Source: an uncultured Bacteroidales bacterium
Lineage (GTDB): Bacteria > Bacteroidota > Bacteroidia > Bacteroidales > Bacteroidaceae
Reading direction: 5' to 3'
Length of the DNA stretch: 64,000 bases
Assembly (NCBI GenBank): GCA_902788315.1
Contig: CADAJS010000010.1
Location: 1 to 64,000 of the forward strand
Shown here: positions 25,604 to 33,741 of the stretch, piece after piece
How positions within the stretch are numbered: the stretch's first letter is position 1
Layout of the letters: each line of letters begins with the position of its first letter
Translations under genes and position numbers: made by a program
The notes under the pieces: model-generated
Told to the model about the DNA's origin: nothing
What the model saw: only the letters and a program-made list of their open reading frames with translations
Databases searched by the model: none

Positions 25604-28078
25604 ATGAGAATAAAGTACCTGAGCCTGCTGCTCGCTGCAGCACTCCTTGGCAGCTCGCCTGCCACCTCGGCCGAACGGAATGAGAAGGCCAAGACAGAAC
25701 AGAAGGACAAGAAACAGAAAGAGCCTGCAAAGAAGGAGGCGCAGACGGGCAGGAAGCACCGCCTCTTCGGGAAGAAGAAAAAGAATCAGCCCGTGGCTGA
25801 GAAAAAGGATAGCGTCAAGGTGGAGAAGCCGGCAGTGGACCGTCCGGGACTGTTCCATGTGACGAAGATGAAGAGCGACTGGTTCTTCGAGATTCCCGAC
25901 AGCCTCGTTGGGCGTCACTTCCTGACCACTACACGCTTTACCAGCACTCCCTCGAACACCGGCAAGTTCGGTGGCGAGCAGGTGAACGAGCAGACCGTGT
26001 ACTTCCAGAAGGGACCCGAAGACCAGCTGCTGCTGCGGGCCAACCTGCTCATCAACTATGCCGACACGACGCAGAAGATCAACCGGGCCATCACCATCAG
26101 CAACGAGAATCCCATCATCGGGGCCTTCAAGGTGGAAAGTCACAAGGACGGAGTATATAAAATAAAGGTAAACGCCTTCTTCAATCAGGACAACCCCGCA
26201 CTGGGTCTGCCGCAGTATGCCAAGCAGCAGTACAACCTGGCAGGACAGGTGGGCGAGATGTGTTACATCGAGGACATCAAGTCGTTTCCCCTGAACACCG
26301 AGGTTCGCTTGGTGAAGACATTTGCCAGCACGCCCAATGCCAGCCTGCCCGCCACACGCATGACGGGCAAGGTCACCTTCGGGCTGAACATCAGCTTCAT
26401 CCTCCTGCCCGAGAGGCCCATGATGCGTCGGTACTTTGATCCGCGTGTGGGCTATTTCACCGACGACTATACCAACTACTCCGACGACCAGCAGCGGGTG
26501 GAGGAGAAGCGTTTCATCACTCGCTGGCGTCTGGAGCCACGTCCCGAGGATGTGGAGAAAATGAAGCGGGGCGAGCTGGTGGAACCCATGAAGCCCATCG
26601 TCTATTACATCGACCCGGCCACGCCCAAGCAGTGGCGCAAGTATCTCATCCAGGGAGTGGAGGACTGGCAGGTAGCCTTCGAGAAGGCTGGTTTCAAGAA
26701 TGCCATTCAAGCACGCGAGTGGCCCGAGAACGACACGACGATGAGCATGGAAGATGCCCGTTACAGCTGCATTCGCTATCTGGCAAGCCCCATCGAGAAC
26801 GCCTATGGACCCAACGTGCACGACCCGCGTACCGGCGAGATCCTGGAAAGTCACATTTGCTGGTATCACAATGTGATGAAGCTGGTACACGACTGGTACA
26901 TGGTGCAGTGTGGAAGCATCGACGAGGCTGCTCGCAAGATGAACTTCGACGAGGAGCTGATGGGACAACTCATCCGTTTTGTCTCCAGCCATGAGGTGGG
27001 ACATACGCTGGGCTTGCGCCATAACTTTGGCAGCAGTTCCACGGTACCTGTGGACAGCCTTAGGAACAAGGCATGGGTGGAGGCACACGGCCATACGCCC
27101 AGTATCATGGACTATGCCCGCTTCAACTATGTGGCACAGCCCGAGGATGGCATCTCACATCGGGGAGTCTTCCCTCGCATCAACGACTATGACCAGTGGG
27201 CCATCCAGTGGGGCTATACGCCGATGTTCGGGGCAAAGGATGAGGACGAGGATCACAAGATGCTGGAGGCCATGACGCTCAAGGCAACCCAGAACCCACG
27301 CCTCTGGTGGGGCGACGGCGAGAGCGACGAGGGAAATACTGATCCGCGTCGCCAGAGAGAAGACCTGGGCGACGATGCTGTGAAGGCCAGTCTCTATGGC
27401 ATACAGAACCTGAAGCGCGAGATAGTCCAGCTGCCCCAGTGGACGATGGACAACGAGAAGGATCTCTATGGAGAGGATTTGCGGACGATGTATGTACAGA
27501 TACGCACACAGTTCCTGCGCTACTGCGGTCACGTAGCGCGCAACATTGGCGGCCGTCTCATCAATTTCCGCGAAAAGGGCTCCGGGGAACCCGTCTATCG
27601 TCCTCAGCCCCTTGAGAAGCAGAAGGCTGCACTCCAGTTCCTGGACGAGCAGGTGCTGCAGGAACCCGTCTGGCTGCGCGACGTCAGCTATGCCAGCCGC
27701 ATCTCGGACTATCCGCAGGTGCTGACCACCGTCGTGGGCGAGAGCGTGGTGTCGAGCCTGATGGGCCGAATGGAGGCACTGAACGAGCTGTACAAGCCAC
27801 AGGCCTATCTGGCCGACCTCACCAAACTGGTGTTTGCAGAACTGGATAATCATAAGAAGGTGACGCCCTACCGCATGGTGCTGCAGAATACGATGTATAC
27901 ACATCTGAGTCGTGCCTATGGCAACGGCAACCAGACGGTGCGTCCGGCCGTGCTCTACACGCTGCAGCAGCTGGAGAAGAAGACGCGGGCCGCCAGCCAA
28001 AGCGCTCCCGATCAGGAGAGCCGTGCCCACTGGGCCAGCCTCTACGACAGGATAGGACGCCTGCTTGCGTGGAAATAG
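25604..28078 (+). CDS. secreted zinc metalloprotease (DUF5117/DUF4953 type)
   Basis: An 824-residue exported metzincin-like protease, common in Bacteroidetes. A signal peptide (MRIKYLSLLLAAALLGSSPATSA) is followed by a highly basic linker (25-80) with runs of lysine. The zinc site is HEVGHTLGLRHN with ligands His463, His467 and His473 and catalytic Glu464; the Met-turn follows in SIMDYARFNY. The rest matches the large DUF5117 and DUF4953 regions. It probably acts in the periplasm or at the cell surface; its substrate is unknown. The thioesterase gene starts 17 bases after it. Confidence 0.92.
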   Translation: MRIKYLSLLLAAALLGSSPATSAERNEKAKTEQKDKKQKEPAKKEAQTGRKHRLFGKKKKNQPVAEKKDSVKVEKPAVDRPGLFHVTKMKSDWFFEIPDSLVGRHFLTTTRFTSTPSNTGKFGGEQVNEQTVYFQKGPEDQLLLRANLLINYADTTQKINRAITISNENPIIGAFKVESHKDGVYKIKVNAFFNQDNPALGLPQYAKQQYNLAGQVGEMCYIEDIKSFPLNTEVRLVKTFASTPNASLPATRMTGKVTFGLNISFILLPERPMMRRYFDPRVGYFTDDYTNYSDDQQRVEEKRFITRWRLEPRPEDVEKMKRGELVEPMKPIVYYIDPATPKQWRKYLIQGVEDWQVAFEKAGFKNAIQAREWPENDTTMSMEDARYSCIRYLASPIENAYGPNVHDPRTGEILESHICWYHNVMKLVHDWYMVQCGSIDEAARKMNFDEELMGQLIRFVSSHEVGHTLGLRHNFGSSSTVPVDSLRNKAWVEAHGHTPSIMDYARFNYVAQPEDGISHRGVFPRINDYDQWAIQWGYTPMFGAKDEDEDHKMLEAMTLKATQNPRLWWGDGESDEGNTDPRRQREDLGDDAVKASLYGIQNLKREIVQLPQWTMDNEKDLYGEDLRTMYVQIRTQFLRYCGHVARNIGGRLINFREKGSGEPVYRPQPLEKQKAALQFLDEQVLQEPVWLRDVSYASRISDYPQVLTTVVGESVVSSLMGRMEALNELYKPQAYLADLTKLVFAELDNHKKVTPYRMVLQNTMYTHLSRAYGNGNQTVRPAVLYTLQQLEKKTRAASQSAPDQESRAHWASLYDRIGRLLAWK

Positions 28079-28095
28079 TGCATGGCACGTAGTTT

Positions 28096-28545
28096 ATGGG
28101 TAAAATCAGCAACTCTCCCGACATGACACTGAAAGAATTCTTTGACCGCGACCGTTTCGCTGCCATGATAGGCGCGGAGCTGATAGAGATACGGCAGGGC
28201 TATGCCCGTGCACGGATGCTGGTGACGTCTGAGCATCTGAATGGTGCAGGGCAGTGTCAGGGCGGTGCCATCTTCACGCTGGCCGATCTGGCGTATGCCG
28301 CTGCCGTGAACAGTCACTTGACACTCACGGTGGCCATCTCCACGAACATCACCTATGTGAGCAACGTGAGTGAAGGCTATATCTATGCCGAGGCCACAGA
28401 GGTGGTCAATCACCGGCGGGTGCCGTTCACTGAGGTGCGTGTCACAGCCGAGGACGGACGCCTGCTGGCCATCTTCACCTCCACGGGATATCGCAAGCAA
28501 GACGTGCACATCGATGCCGACGAACCAGGCCCTGCTTGCCAGTAG
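28096..28545 (+). CDS. PaaI-family hotdog thioesterase
   Basis: A 149-residue acyl-CoA thioesterase-like protein with the hotdog fold. The QGGAIFTLADLAYAAAVNS stretch contains the family's GG-x-x-x-TLAD active-site helix, where the aspartate is catalytic; TNITYVSNVSEGYIYAEATEV forms the central strands. Proteins of this type hydrolyse small aromatic or short acyl-CoA esters in the cytosol. It probably shares a transcript with the metalloprotease, although their functions do not obviously connect. The exact substrate cannot be deduced. Confidence 0.88.
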   Translation: MGKISNSPDMTLKEFFDRDRFAAMIGAELIEIRQGYARARMLVTSEHLNGAGQCQGGAIFTLADLAYAAAVNSHLTLTVAISTNITYVSNVSEGYIYAEATEVVNHRRVPFTEVRVTAEDGRLLAIFTSTGYRKQDVHIDADEPGPACQ

Positions 28546-28569
28546 TTGCAGGCGAGGTGGAGGAACAGA

Positions 28570-28615
28570 AACGCGGCGCTGCCCTATCTCGGATGAGGTG
28601 TGGCAGCGCCGCGTT
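28570..28615. terminator. bidirectional terminator between thioesterase and trkA
   Basis: Perfect 14-base arms AACGCGGCGCTGCC (28570-28583) and GGCAGCGCCGCGTT (28602-28615) between two converging genes. Confidence 0.85.
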
Positions 28616-28635
28616 GTATCGTGAGGAATGAAGGA

Positions 28636-30027
28636 TTACCTGAACGTCTGGATGATGGAATCGATCACGGTGGTCGGTTTGCCGAAGTAGCGTTCCAGCT
28701 TCTTGATGAGGCTGCTCATACAGAATACCACTACGCTGTCGCCCGCCTGAATCTGTGTGTTACCACCTACGAGCTGTCCCTCTCCGTCGCGCACCAGTCC
28801 TCCCAGCGTCACACCCTGCGGCAGCCGGAGGTCCTTGACCAGGCTCTTCGTCACCAGGCTACCCTCGCTGGCAATAAACTCGGCCACATCGGCATTGGCG
28901 ATGGTGAGGCACTTCACATTGGCCACGTCTGTATTGAGCATTATCTGATAGATATGGCTGGCCGCAATCATCTTCTTGTTGATGATGGTGCCGATGTCCA
29001 GCTTCTCGGCCAGCGTCACGTATTCCATATTCTCCACCAGGGCCACCGTCTTGCGCACTCCCATGCGCTTGGCAGCCAAGCAGGCCAGAATGTTGGTCTC
29101 CGTTTCGGGCGTCAGGGCTGCAAAGGCCTGCATGTCACGGATACCCTCCTCGAGCAGCAGACGTGTGTCGCGCCCGTCCCCCTGGATGATGCGCACCTCG
29201 TCATCGTCCAGCAGTTCGCTCAGCCTGAGGCAGCGCTCCTCGTTCTGCTCGATGATTTTCATCGTCATATAGTCGGGCCGTCCATTTGCCACGTCCACGC
29301 TGGTGCGTCCCCCTCCCATGATCATGACATTCTTCACATCGGCATAGGTCTCCTTGCCCACGATTTCGCGAATGTATGAGATAAACTTCTTCGTGGTCAT
29401 AAAGTAGGCAATGTCTCCCAGCCTCAGCTCGTCGTTACCGCCCGGTATGATGGTAGCCTCGTCGCGCTTGATGGCCACCACGTGGTAGGGAGTGCCCGGA
29501 GCGCACAACTGTCGCAGGGGGACGTTCAGTATGCGAGCCGTTTCACGCAATTTGATTCCCAGCATGATGAGGGTGCCTCCGTGTACCTCCCAGTACTGGC
29601 GCACCCACGAGCGCTTCAGGCCCTCCAGAATGTCGCGTGCTGCCAGGCTCTCGGGATAGATGAGCGAGTCGATACCCATCTGCTGGAAGTATGGCTGATA
29701 CTGCGGCTGCACGTATTCCGAGTTGTCCACTCGTGCTACCGTCTTGCGAGCCCCCAGTGTGTGGGCCAGCAGACAGCATGTCAGATTGCGTGCCTCGTCG
29801 GGCATCACGGCGATGAAGAGGTCGGCATGCGGCACTCCGGCCTCCTTGAGCCCGCGTATGCTGCTGGGCGAAACGTTCAGCGTGAGCAGGTCATAGTTGC
29901 CCTCGCTGTTCAGCTTGTCCGTCTTCTCGGGATTCTCGTCGATGAGGATGATGTCCTGATCCTCTTTGGAGAGGAGTTTAGCGAGATGAGTTCCCACTGC
30001 ACCTGCGCCGGCGATGACGATTTTCAT
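28636..30027 (-). CDS. trkA: Trk potassium-uptake regulatory protein TrkA
   Basis: A 463-residue cytosolic gating subunit for Trk/Ktr potassium channels. It is the classic tandem form with two RCK_N and two RCK_C domains: the first Rossmann motif is VIAGAGAVGTHLAKLL (4-19) with ILIDENPEK, and the second begins near 233 with a degenerate glycine motif (VMIMGGGRTSVDVA). It follows dxs, the order usual in Bacteroides, but the expected trkH channel gene is not next: the downstream neighbour converges on it. The cognate channel must be elsewhere. Confidence 0.95.
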   Translation of the reverse strand: MKIVIAGAGAVGTHLAKLLSKEDQDIILIDENPEKTDKLNSEGNYDLLTLNVSPSSIRGLKEAGVPHADLFIAVMPDEARNLTCCLLAHTLGARKTVARVDNSEYVQPQYQPYFQQMGIDSLIYPESLAARDILEGLKRSWVRQYWEVHGGTLIMLGIKLRETARILNVPLRQLCAPGTPYHVVAIKRDEATIIPGGNDELRLGDIAYFMTTKKFISYIREIVGKETYADVKNVMIMGGGRTSVDVANGRPDYMTMKIIEQNEERCLRLSELLDDDEVRIIQGDGRDTRLLLEEGIRDMQAFAALTPETETNILACLAAKRMGVRKTVALVENMEYVTLAEKLDIGTIINKKMIAASHIYQIMLNTDVANVKCLTIANADVAEFIASEGSLVTKSLVKDLRLPQGVTLGGLVRDGEGQLVGGNTQIQAGDSVVVFCMSSLIKKLERYFGKPTTVIDSIIQTFR

Positions 30028-30040
30028 TGGCTATGGTATA

Positions 30041-30061
30041 ATGTTCGATGTTCAATGTTCG
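30041..30061. repeat. ATGTTCR heptamer x3 at the dxs/trkA border
   Basis: Three period-7 units (ATGTTCG, ATGTTCA, ATGTTCG) in the 24-base gap between dxs and trkA. They overlap the end of dxs, so the repeat encodes its last two residues and its TGA stop. Confidence 0.75.
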
Positions 30062-31953
30062 GTGGGGGAGAGGATGGCACGTCGTATGCCCTCGGCATCC
30101 AGTCCTACGATATGATACAGCTCGGCAGGTGAACCATGTTCCACGAACTCATCGGGTAGTCCCAGCCGAGTTACCGTGGGGTGCATCCTATGGTCTGCCA
30201 TGTATTCCAGCACAGCGCTGCCCAGCCCGCCGCGTATCACGCCGTCCTCTACCGTGATGATGCGTTGGAAGTGGCGTCCCACGTGTTCCAGCAGTTCCTC
30301 GTCGATTGGCTTTAGGAAACGCATGTCGTAGTGGGCAATGTGCAGTCCCTTTGTCTCCAGTTCCTGCACGACGCTCTCCACCGTGTTGCCTATCGGACCG
30401 ATGCTCAGCACCGCCACCTGCTCGCCTTCGTGCAGGCAGCGTCCCTTTCCCACGGGGATGGCCTCCAGCGGGCAGCGCCAGTCCTGGAGCACTCCGCGGC
30501 CGCGGGGGTAACGGATGACGAAGGGTCCTTCCTGTGGCTGCTGTGCCGTGTACATCATGCGGCGTAGCTCATGCTCGTTCAGGGGGGAGGCAATGGTGAG
30601 GTGGGGAATGGGCCGCAGCGCAGCCAGATCGAATGCCCCGTGATGAGTGGGGCCATCCTCGCCTACGAGGCCTGCACGGTCCAGACACAGCACCACGTGC
30701 AGGCGAGTCAGTGCCACATCGTGTATGATATGGTCATAGGCACGCTGGGCAAAGGACGAGTAGATGTTGCAGAAGGGGATGAGGCCTTCCTTGGCCATTC
30801 CGCCCGAGAAGGTCACGGCATGTCCCTCGGCGATGCCCACATCAAAGGCTCTTTCGGGCATCTTCTTCATCAGAATGTTCATGCTGCAGCCTGTGGGCAT
30901 GGCCGGCGTGACTCCCATGATGCGCTCGTTCTGCTGTGCCAGTTCCAACAGTGTCTCGCCGAAGACATCTTGATATTTCATCGGCAGGCTCTCGCCGCTG
31001 GGCTTTATCTGCTCGCCTGTTACGGGGTTGAACTTGCCTGGGGCATGCCATTCCACGGCATCCTCCTCGGCGGGGCGGAATCCCTTTCCTTTCACCGTGC
31101 GTATGTGCAGCAGGCGTGGTCCCGTCATGTCGCGTATGCTCTGTAATGTGGCCACCAGTTCGATGACATTGTGCCCGTCGCTCGGTCCGAAGTACCGGAT
31201 GTTCATGCCCTCGAAGATATTGCTTTGGTTCATGAGCAACGATTTCAGCGAGTTGTTGAAGTGCAGGATGCGCTTGCGCCGATTTTCGTTCAGAATGCCC
31301 ATCCGTAGCATCCACCGTGACAATTTGAATCGCACTCGGTTGTACAGCGAGCTGCGGTGTAGTCGATGCAGATAGTCCTTCATCCCGCCTACGCTGTAGT
31401 CGATGCTCATATTGTTGTCATTCAGTATAATGAGTAGGTTGTTGGGCGTGACGCTCACGTTGTTCAGTCCCTCGAAAGCCAATCCGCCACTCATGCTTCC
31501 ATCACCGATGATAGCCACCACATGGCGGTCCTCTTCGCCATTCTTGTGAGCTGCGACCGCCATGCCCAAGGCTGCCGATATACTGTTCGAGGCGTGGCCG
31601 CAGGCAAAGGTGTCATACTCGCTCTCCTCGGGCGAAGGGAAAGGGCGTAGTCCATGTAGGTGTCGATATGTCGAGAAACGTTCCTTCCGGCCCGTCAGTA
31701 TTTTATGTCCAGAGGCTTGGTGTCCCACATCCCACACGAGGCGGTCATAGGGCGTGTTGAATACATAATGCAGGGCGACGGTCAGTTCCACCACACCCAG
31801 CGAACTGGCAAAATGTCCTGGATTATCTGCCAATTGCTCGATAATCGTTTGGCGCAATTCCTCGCAGACCCGTGGCAATTCCTTCACGGGCAGCCGTCTC
31901 AGATCGGCCGGAAGATTTATGTTCGTTAAAAGCTTTTCTGCTTCCTTTTCCAC
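30052..31953 (-). CDS. dxs: 1-deoxy-D-xylulose-5-phosphate synthase
   Basis: A 633-residue thiamine-diphosphate enzyme that joins pyruvate and glyceraldehyde 3-phosphate in the first step of the MEP isoprenoid pathway. Conserved blocks: [20 protein letters not shown], the ThDP motif [16 protein letters not shown], and in the second domain [17 protein letters not shown] and [18 protein letters not shown]. The C-terminal transketolase domain is complete. Its promoter lies at the edge of an 88-bp tandem duplication, and its stop codon lies within a heptamer repeat. It probably shares a transcript with trkA, 24 bases downstream. Confidence 0.97.
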   Translation of the reverse strand: MEKEAEKLLTNINLPADLRRLPVKELPRVCEELRQTIIEQLADNPGHFASSLGVVELTVALHYVFNTPYDRLVWDVGHQASGHKILTGRKERFSTYRHLHGLRPFPSPEESEYDTFACGHASNSISAALGMAVAAHKNGEEDRHVVAIIGDGSMSGGLAFEGLNNVSVTPNNLLIILNDNNMSIDYSVGGMKDYLHRLHRSSLYNRVRFKLSRWMLRMGILNENRRKRILHFNNSLKSLLMNQSNIFEGMNIRYFGPSDGHNVIELVATLQSIRDMTGPRLLHIRTVKGKGFRPAEEDAVEWHAPGKFNPVTGEQIKPSGESLPMKYQDVFGETLLELAQQNERIMGVTPAMPTGCSMNILMKKMPERAFDVGIAEGHAVTFSGGMAKEGLIPFCNIYSSFAQRAYDHIIHDVALTRLHVVLCLDRAGLVGEDGPTHHGAFDLAALRPIPHLTIASPLNEHELRRMMYTAQQPQEGPFVIRYPRGRGVLQDWRCPLEAIPVGKGRCLHEGEQVAVLSIGPIGNTVESVVQELETKGLHIAHYDMRFLKPIDEELLEHVGRHFQRIITVEDGVIRGGLGSAVLEYMADHRMHPTVTRLGLPDEFVEHGSPAELYHIVGLDAEGIRRAILSPTEH

Positions 31954-31974
31954 GTTATTCTTAATTTCTTAATG

Positions 31975-32006
31975 CAAAGATAGTGCAAACGAGCGACATG
32001 GGCAAA
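31975..32006 (-). promoter_or_regulatory. dxs promoter
   Basis: On the minus strand: TTTG (32006-32003), 20-base spacer, TATCTTTG (31982-31975), 21 bases before the dxs start. The -33 element lies in the stem of a hairpin (CAAAGAAAAC / GTTTTCTTTG, 32003-32027) inside the first 88-bp repeat unit. Confidence 0.8.
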
Positions 32007-32156
32007 GAAAACCGCAAGTTTTCTTTGTTCCATGCCCGAGTGCCGCCTATCCTCGACGAAAGTCAGAGTAGTGCAAACGAGCGACATGGGCAAAGAAAAC
32101 CGCAAGTTTTCTTTGTTGCATGCCCGAGTGCCGCCTCTCCTCGACGAAAGTCAGAG
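31981..32156. repeat. 88-bp tandem duplication at the dxs promoter
   Basis: Two head-to-tail 88-base units (31981-32068 and 32069-32156), differing at only two bases that I can find, with the first bases of a third unit after them. Each contains the hairpin CAAAGAAAAC / GTTTTCTTTG. Only the first unit abuts a -7 box; the second duplicates the -33 side alone. The near-identity suggests a recent event or active copy correction. Confidence 0.9.
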
Positions 32157-32463
32157 TAGTATTTATCTGTAACGGACAAGGGAAAGTGGGTGAAGCTGGG
32201 AATGACGGGGAAGAGGAGTCGGGTCAGGAGGGAGATGGAGCCGACTCCGAAGGGAAACGGAGTCGGCTGGATAGGGAAAACGGCTCGGGGCGGACGGTTG
32301 GACGGCCCGAGCCGTCTATTCGGACGCCCCGAGGCGTCTAACCGGACGGCCCGGGGCGTCTGAAGTCGAAATCTTTTCTTGTGGGATATGTGATGCCGCT
32401 TATATTCAATCATATAGATGCGATAAGGCAAGCGCGAATGCAAGGAATAGAGCAAAAGGCATT
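32157..32463. other. non-coding region with a series of GC-rich stem-loops
   Basis: Three inverted repeats follow one another: AGCCGACTCCG / CGGAGTCGGCT (32239-32249, 32258-32268, 8-base loop), ACGGCTCGGG / CCCGAGCCGT (32280-32289, 32306-32315) and GACGCCCCG / CGGGGCGTC (32323-32331, 32352-32360). The third region also contains short GACGCC/GGCGTC alternatives. No gene is supported; a 156-codon minus frame here runs through the repeats and has no domain. Confidence 0.6.
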
Positions 32464-32691
32464 CAGATTGAAGTTCCGGCACTATATACATCCTGAACTT
32501 GAATGTCAACGACCTTGTATTTCCATTCCTCAACGGGCTTGTTCAAATCATTCTTGATTCTTTGGTATTTGACACGGTTCACCCCGTGTTCTTCACAAAA
32601 GTTCTCAAAGGCCGTTGTCGATGGCCATTTGCAGCCCTTGAAAGAATCGCCGGGTGATTTCGATTGCTTGGGCGTTGATTGATTTCTTCAT
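32464..32691 (-). pseudogene. frameshifted small protein, mobile-element type
   Basis: The ATG at 32691 overlaps the stop of the lipoprotein gene (ATGA) and opens a 28-residue frame beginning MKKSINAQAIEITRRF and ending in TGA at 32605. Directly beyond, the +1 frame continues with protein-like sequence (AFENFCEEHGVNRVKYQRIK, then NDLNKPVEEWKYKVVDI) to a stop at 32464. Joined, the two halves resemble small phage or conjugative-element regulators that begin with an ITxRFF helix and end in a KVxDI segment. I infer a frameshift of one or two bases and a lost C-terminus; the match is from memory of the family pattern, so confidence is moderate. Confidence 0.45.
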
Positions 32692-33077
32692 TGTTGCGTT
32701 CTTTTTACGTTGATGGTATGTGAACCCGTTGTGAATGTTGCAAGGTTCTTGTCTGTTTGGTCAAAGGCAACAACGATTCGGAAGATGTCAATGCCGCCGT
32801 CCGGCTTGCAATGGATGGTGTTGTCATCCGTTGTGTACATGAACGCCCCGGACATTGTTTGCCCGTTGTAGTGAATGAATATCCCGTCCGATGACCGCCC
32901 ATCGGTCGAGAACTGATAATATTCAGCCCCGCCGACTTCATCCCATCGGCCAAGGATTGCCGCCGGATTCGTTGCAGGGTCAAGAACGACATGCGGTTCT
33001 TCATCCCCGGTGTCTGACGAACACCCGGCAAAGATGGATGCAAGCAGCATCAAGAAGCAAAACTTCAACGCTTTCAT
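32688..33077 (-). CDS. small lipoprotein of unknown function
   Basis: A 129-residue putative lipoprotein: MKALKFCFLMLLASIFAGCSS has a clear lipobox (FAGC, cysteine 19). The rest is a small beta-rich domain (GRWDEVGGAEYYQFSTDG, NTIHCKPDGGIDIFRIV, NLATFTTGSHTINVKR), like lipocalin-type or DUF4923-like lipoproteins, but I cannot name the family. I start at 33077, not at the longer 33188, because the ATG overlaps the preceding stop as ATGA. It belongs to a chain of four overlapping small genes next to tRNA-Ser, with base composition lower in GC than the neighbours. Confidence 0.7.
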   Translation of the reverse strand: MKALKFCFLMLLASIFAGCSSDTGDEEPHVVLDPATNPAAILGRWDEVGGAEYYQFSTDGRSSDGIFIHYNGQTMSGAFMYTTDDNTIHCKPDGGIDIFRIVVAFDQTDKNLATFTTGSHTINVKRTQQ

Positions 33078-33184
33078 CCCTTGTTCTGTTTTTCGTTGTC
33101 TTGATTCGACAATCCCTTGATGAAGTAATAAAGCAGGATGCCGCCGACAATCGGCAAAACACCATAATAAAACCAATCCATCAT
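33074..33184 (-). CDS. 36-residue single-pass membrane protein
   Basis: A tiny gene reading MMDWFYYGVLPIVGGILLYY followed by FIKGLSNQDNEKQNKG. One hydrophobic helix (about 5-22) is followed by a polar, charged tail. It overlaps both neighbours by ATGA junctions, which is strong evidence that it is translated. Size and layout resemble small membrane proteins of phage lysis or packaging modules and of conjugative elements, but no function can be assigned. Confidence 0.6.
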   Translation of the reverse strand: MMDWFYYGVLPIVGGILLYYFIKGLSNQDNEKQNKG

Positions 33185-33360
33185 GCAATTTTCTTTTGAA
33201 AGTCCGACATCATCTTGTCAAATTGCGCCTTGCAAACGGTCGCCGTTTTGTCACCGTTCAACGCCGCCGATTCAAGAGCGTTGAAGATGTCGCGCGGCAT
33301 TTCCGAATAATAAGCCGGGACACCGTAAAATTCCGAAACATTGATTTCAATTGTTGCCAT
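33181..33360 (-). CDS. 59-residue hypothetical protein, first of the small-gene chain
   Basis: The frame starts MATIEINVSEFYGVPAYYSE and ends KMMSDFQKKIA, with a predicted helical body (MPRDIFNALESAALNGD, TVCKAQFDKMM). There is no signal peptide and I do not recognise the family. Its stop overlaps the start of the 36-residue membrane protein by ATGA. The upstream 115 bases to the tRNA are AT-rich, without a TAnnTTTG box on this strand, so the promoter may differ from the host type, which would fit a foreign origin. Confidence 0.6.
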   Translation of the reverse strand: MATIEINVSEFYGVPAYYSEMPRDIFNALESAALNGDKTATVCKAQFDKMMSDFQKKIA

Positions 33361-33475
33361 TAAAATTCGATTTTTGATTTGAAGTTCACGAATATACCTT
33401 TTGAACGAAGTGAGAAAGTATATTATAATATCTTTCTTTTCCTTTTATATAGTGTTTTGTAATGCAAGTGCGAAG

Positions 33476-33560
33476 CGGAAGGAGAGGGATTCGAACCCCC
33501 GGTACCTCTCGGTACGCCGGTTTTCAAGACCGGTGTAATCGACCACTCTACCATCCTTCC
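33476..33560 (-). tRNA. tRNA-Ser(UGA)
   Basis: An 85-nucleotide type II tRNA on the minus strand. The acceptor stem pairs GGAAGGA with TCCTTCC, the discriminator is G as usual for serine, the anticodon loop is CTTGAAA flanked by CCGGT/ACCGG giving anticodon TGA, a long variable arm (GTACCGAGAGGTAC) follows, and the T loop is GGTTCGAATCC. CCA is not encoded. Its 3' end faces the chain of small genes, a position where integrases commonly insert elements. Confidence 0.97.
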
Positions 33561-33689
33561 GTGATGAGCCTCCTAAGGGAAAAGCGCTGCAAAGGTAGTG
33601 ACTTTCTGCGAGACGACCAAATTATATGGAAATAAAAGTGATATTTCGCATTTCTTGCGCCAGAATATGGTAAATTCGTATTTAATAAT

Positions 33690-33697
33690 TAACTTTG
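33690..33697 (+). promoter_or_regulatory. -7 box of the aminopeptidase P gene
   Basis: TAACTTTG, 45 bases before the ATG at 33742. It lies inside the frame upstream of that ATG and so argues against the longer start at 33598. No clear -33 element. Confidence 0.6.
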
Positions 33698-33741
33698 CAT
33701 GCGAAAACGACAGATTATACGTTATAGAATATCATAGAACT

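Noticed and set aside
32063..32533. 156-codon minus frame upstream of dxs
   Set aside because: Runs through the 88-bp repeat and the hairpins, and overlaps the frameshifted remnant; no protein features.
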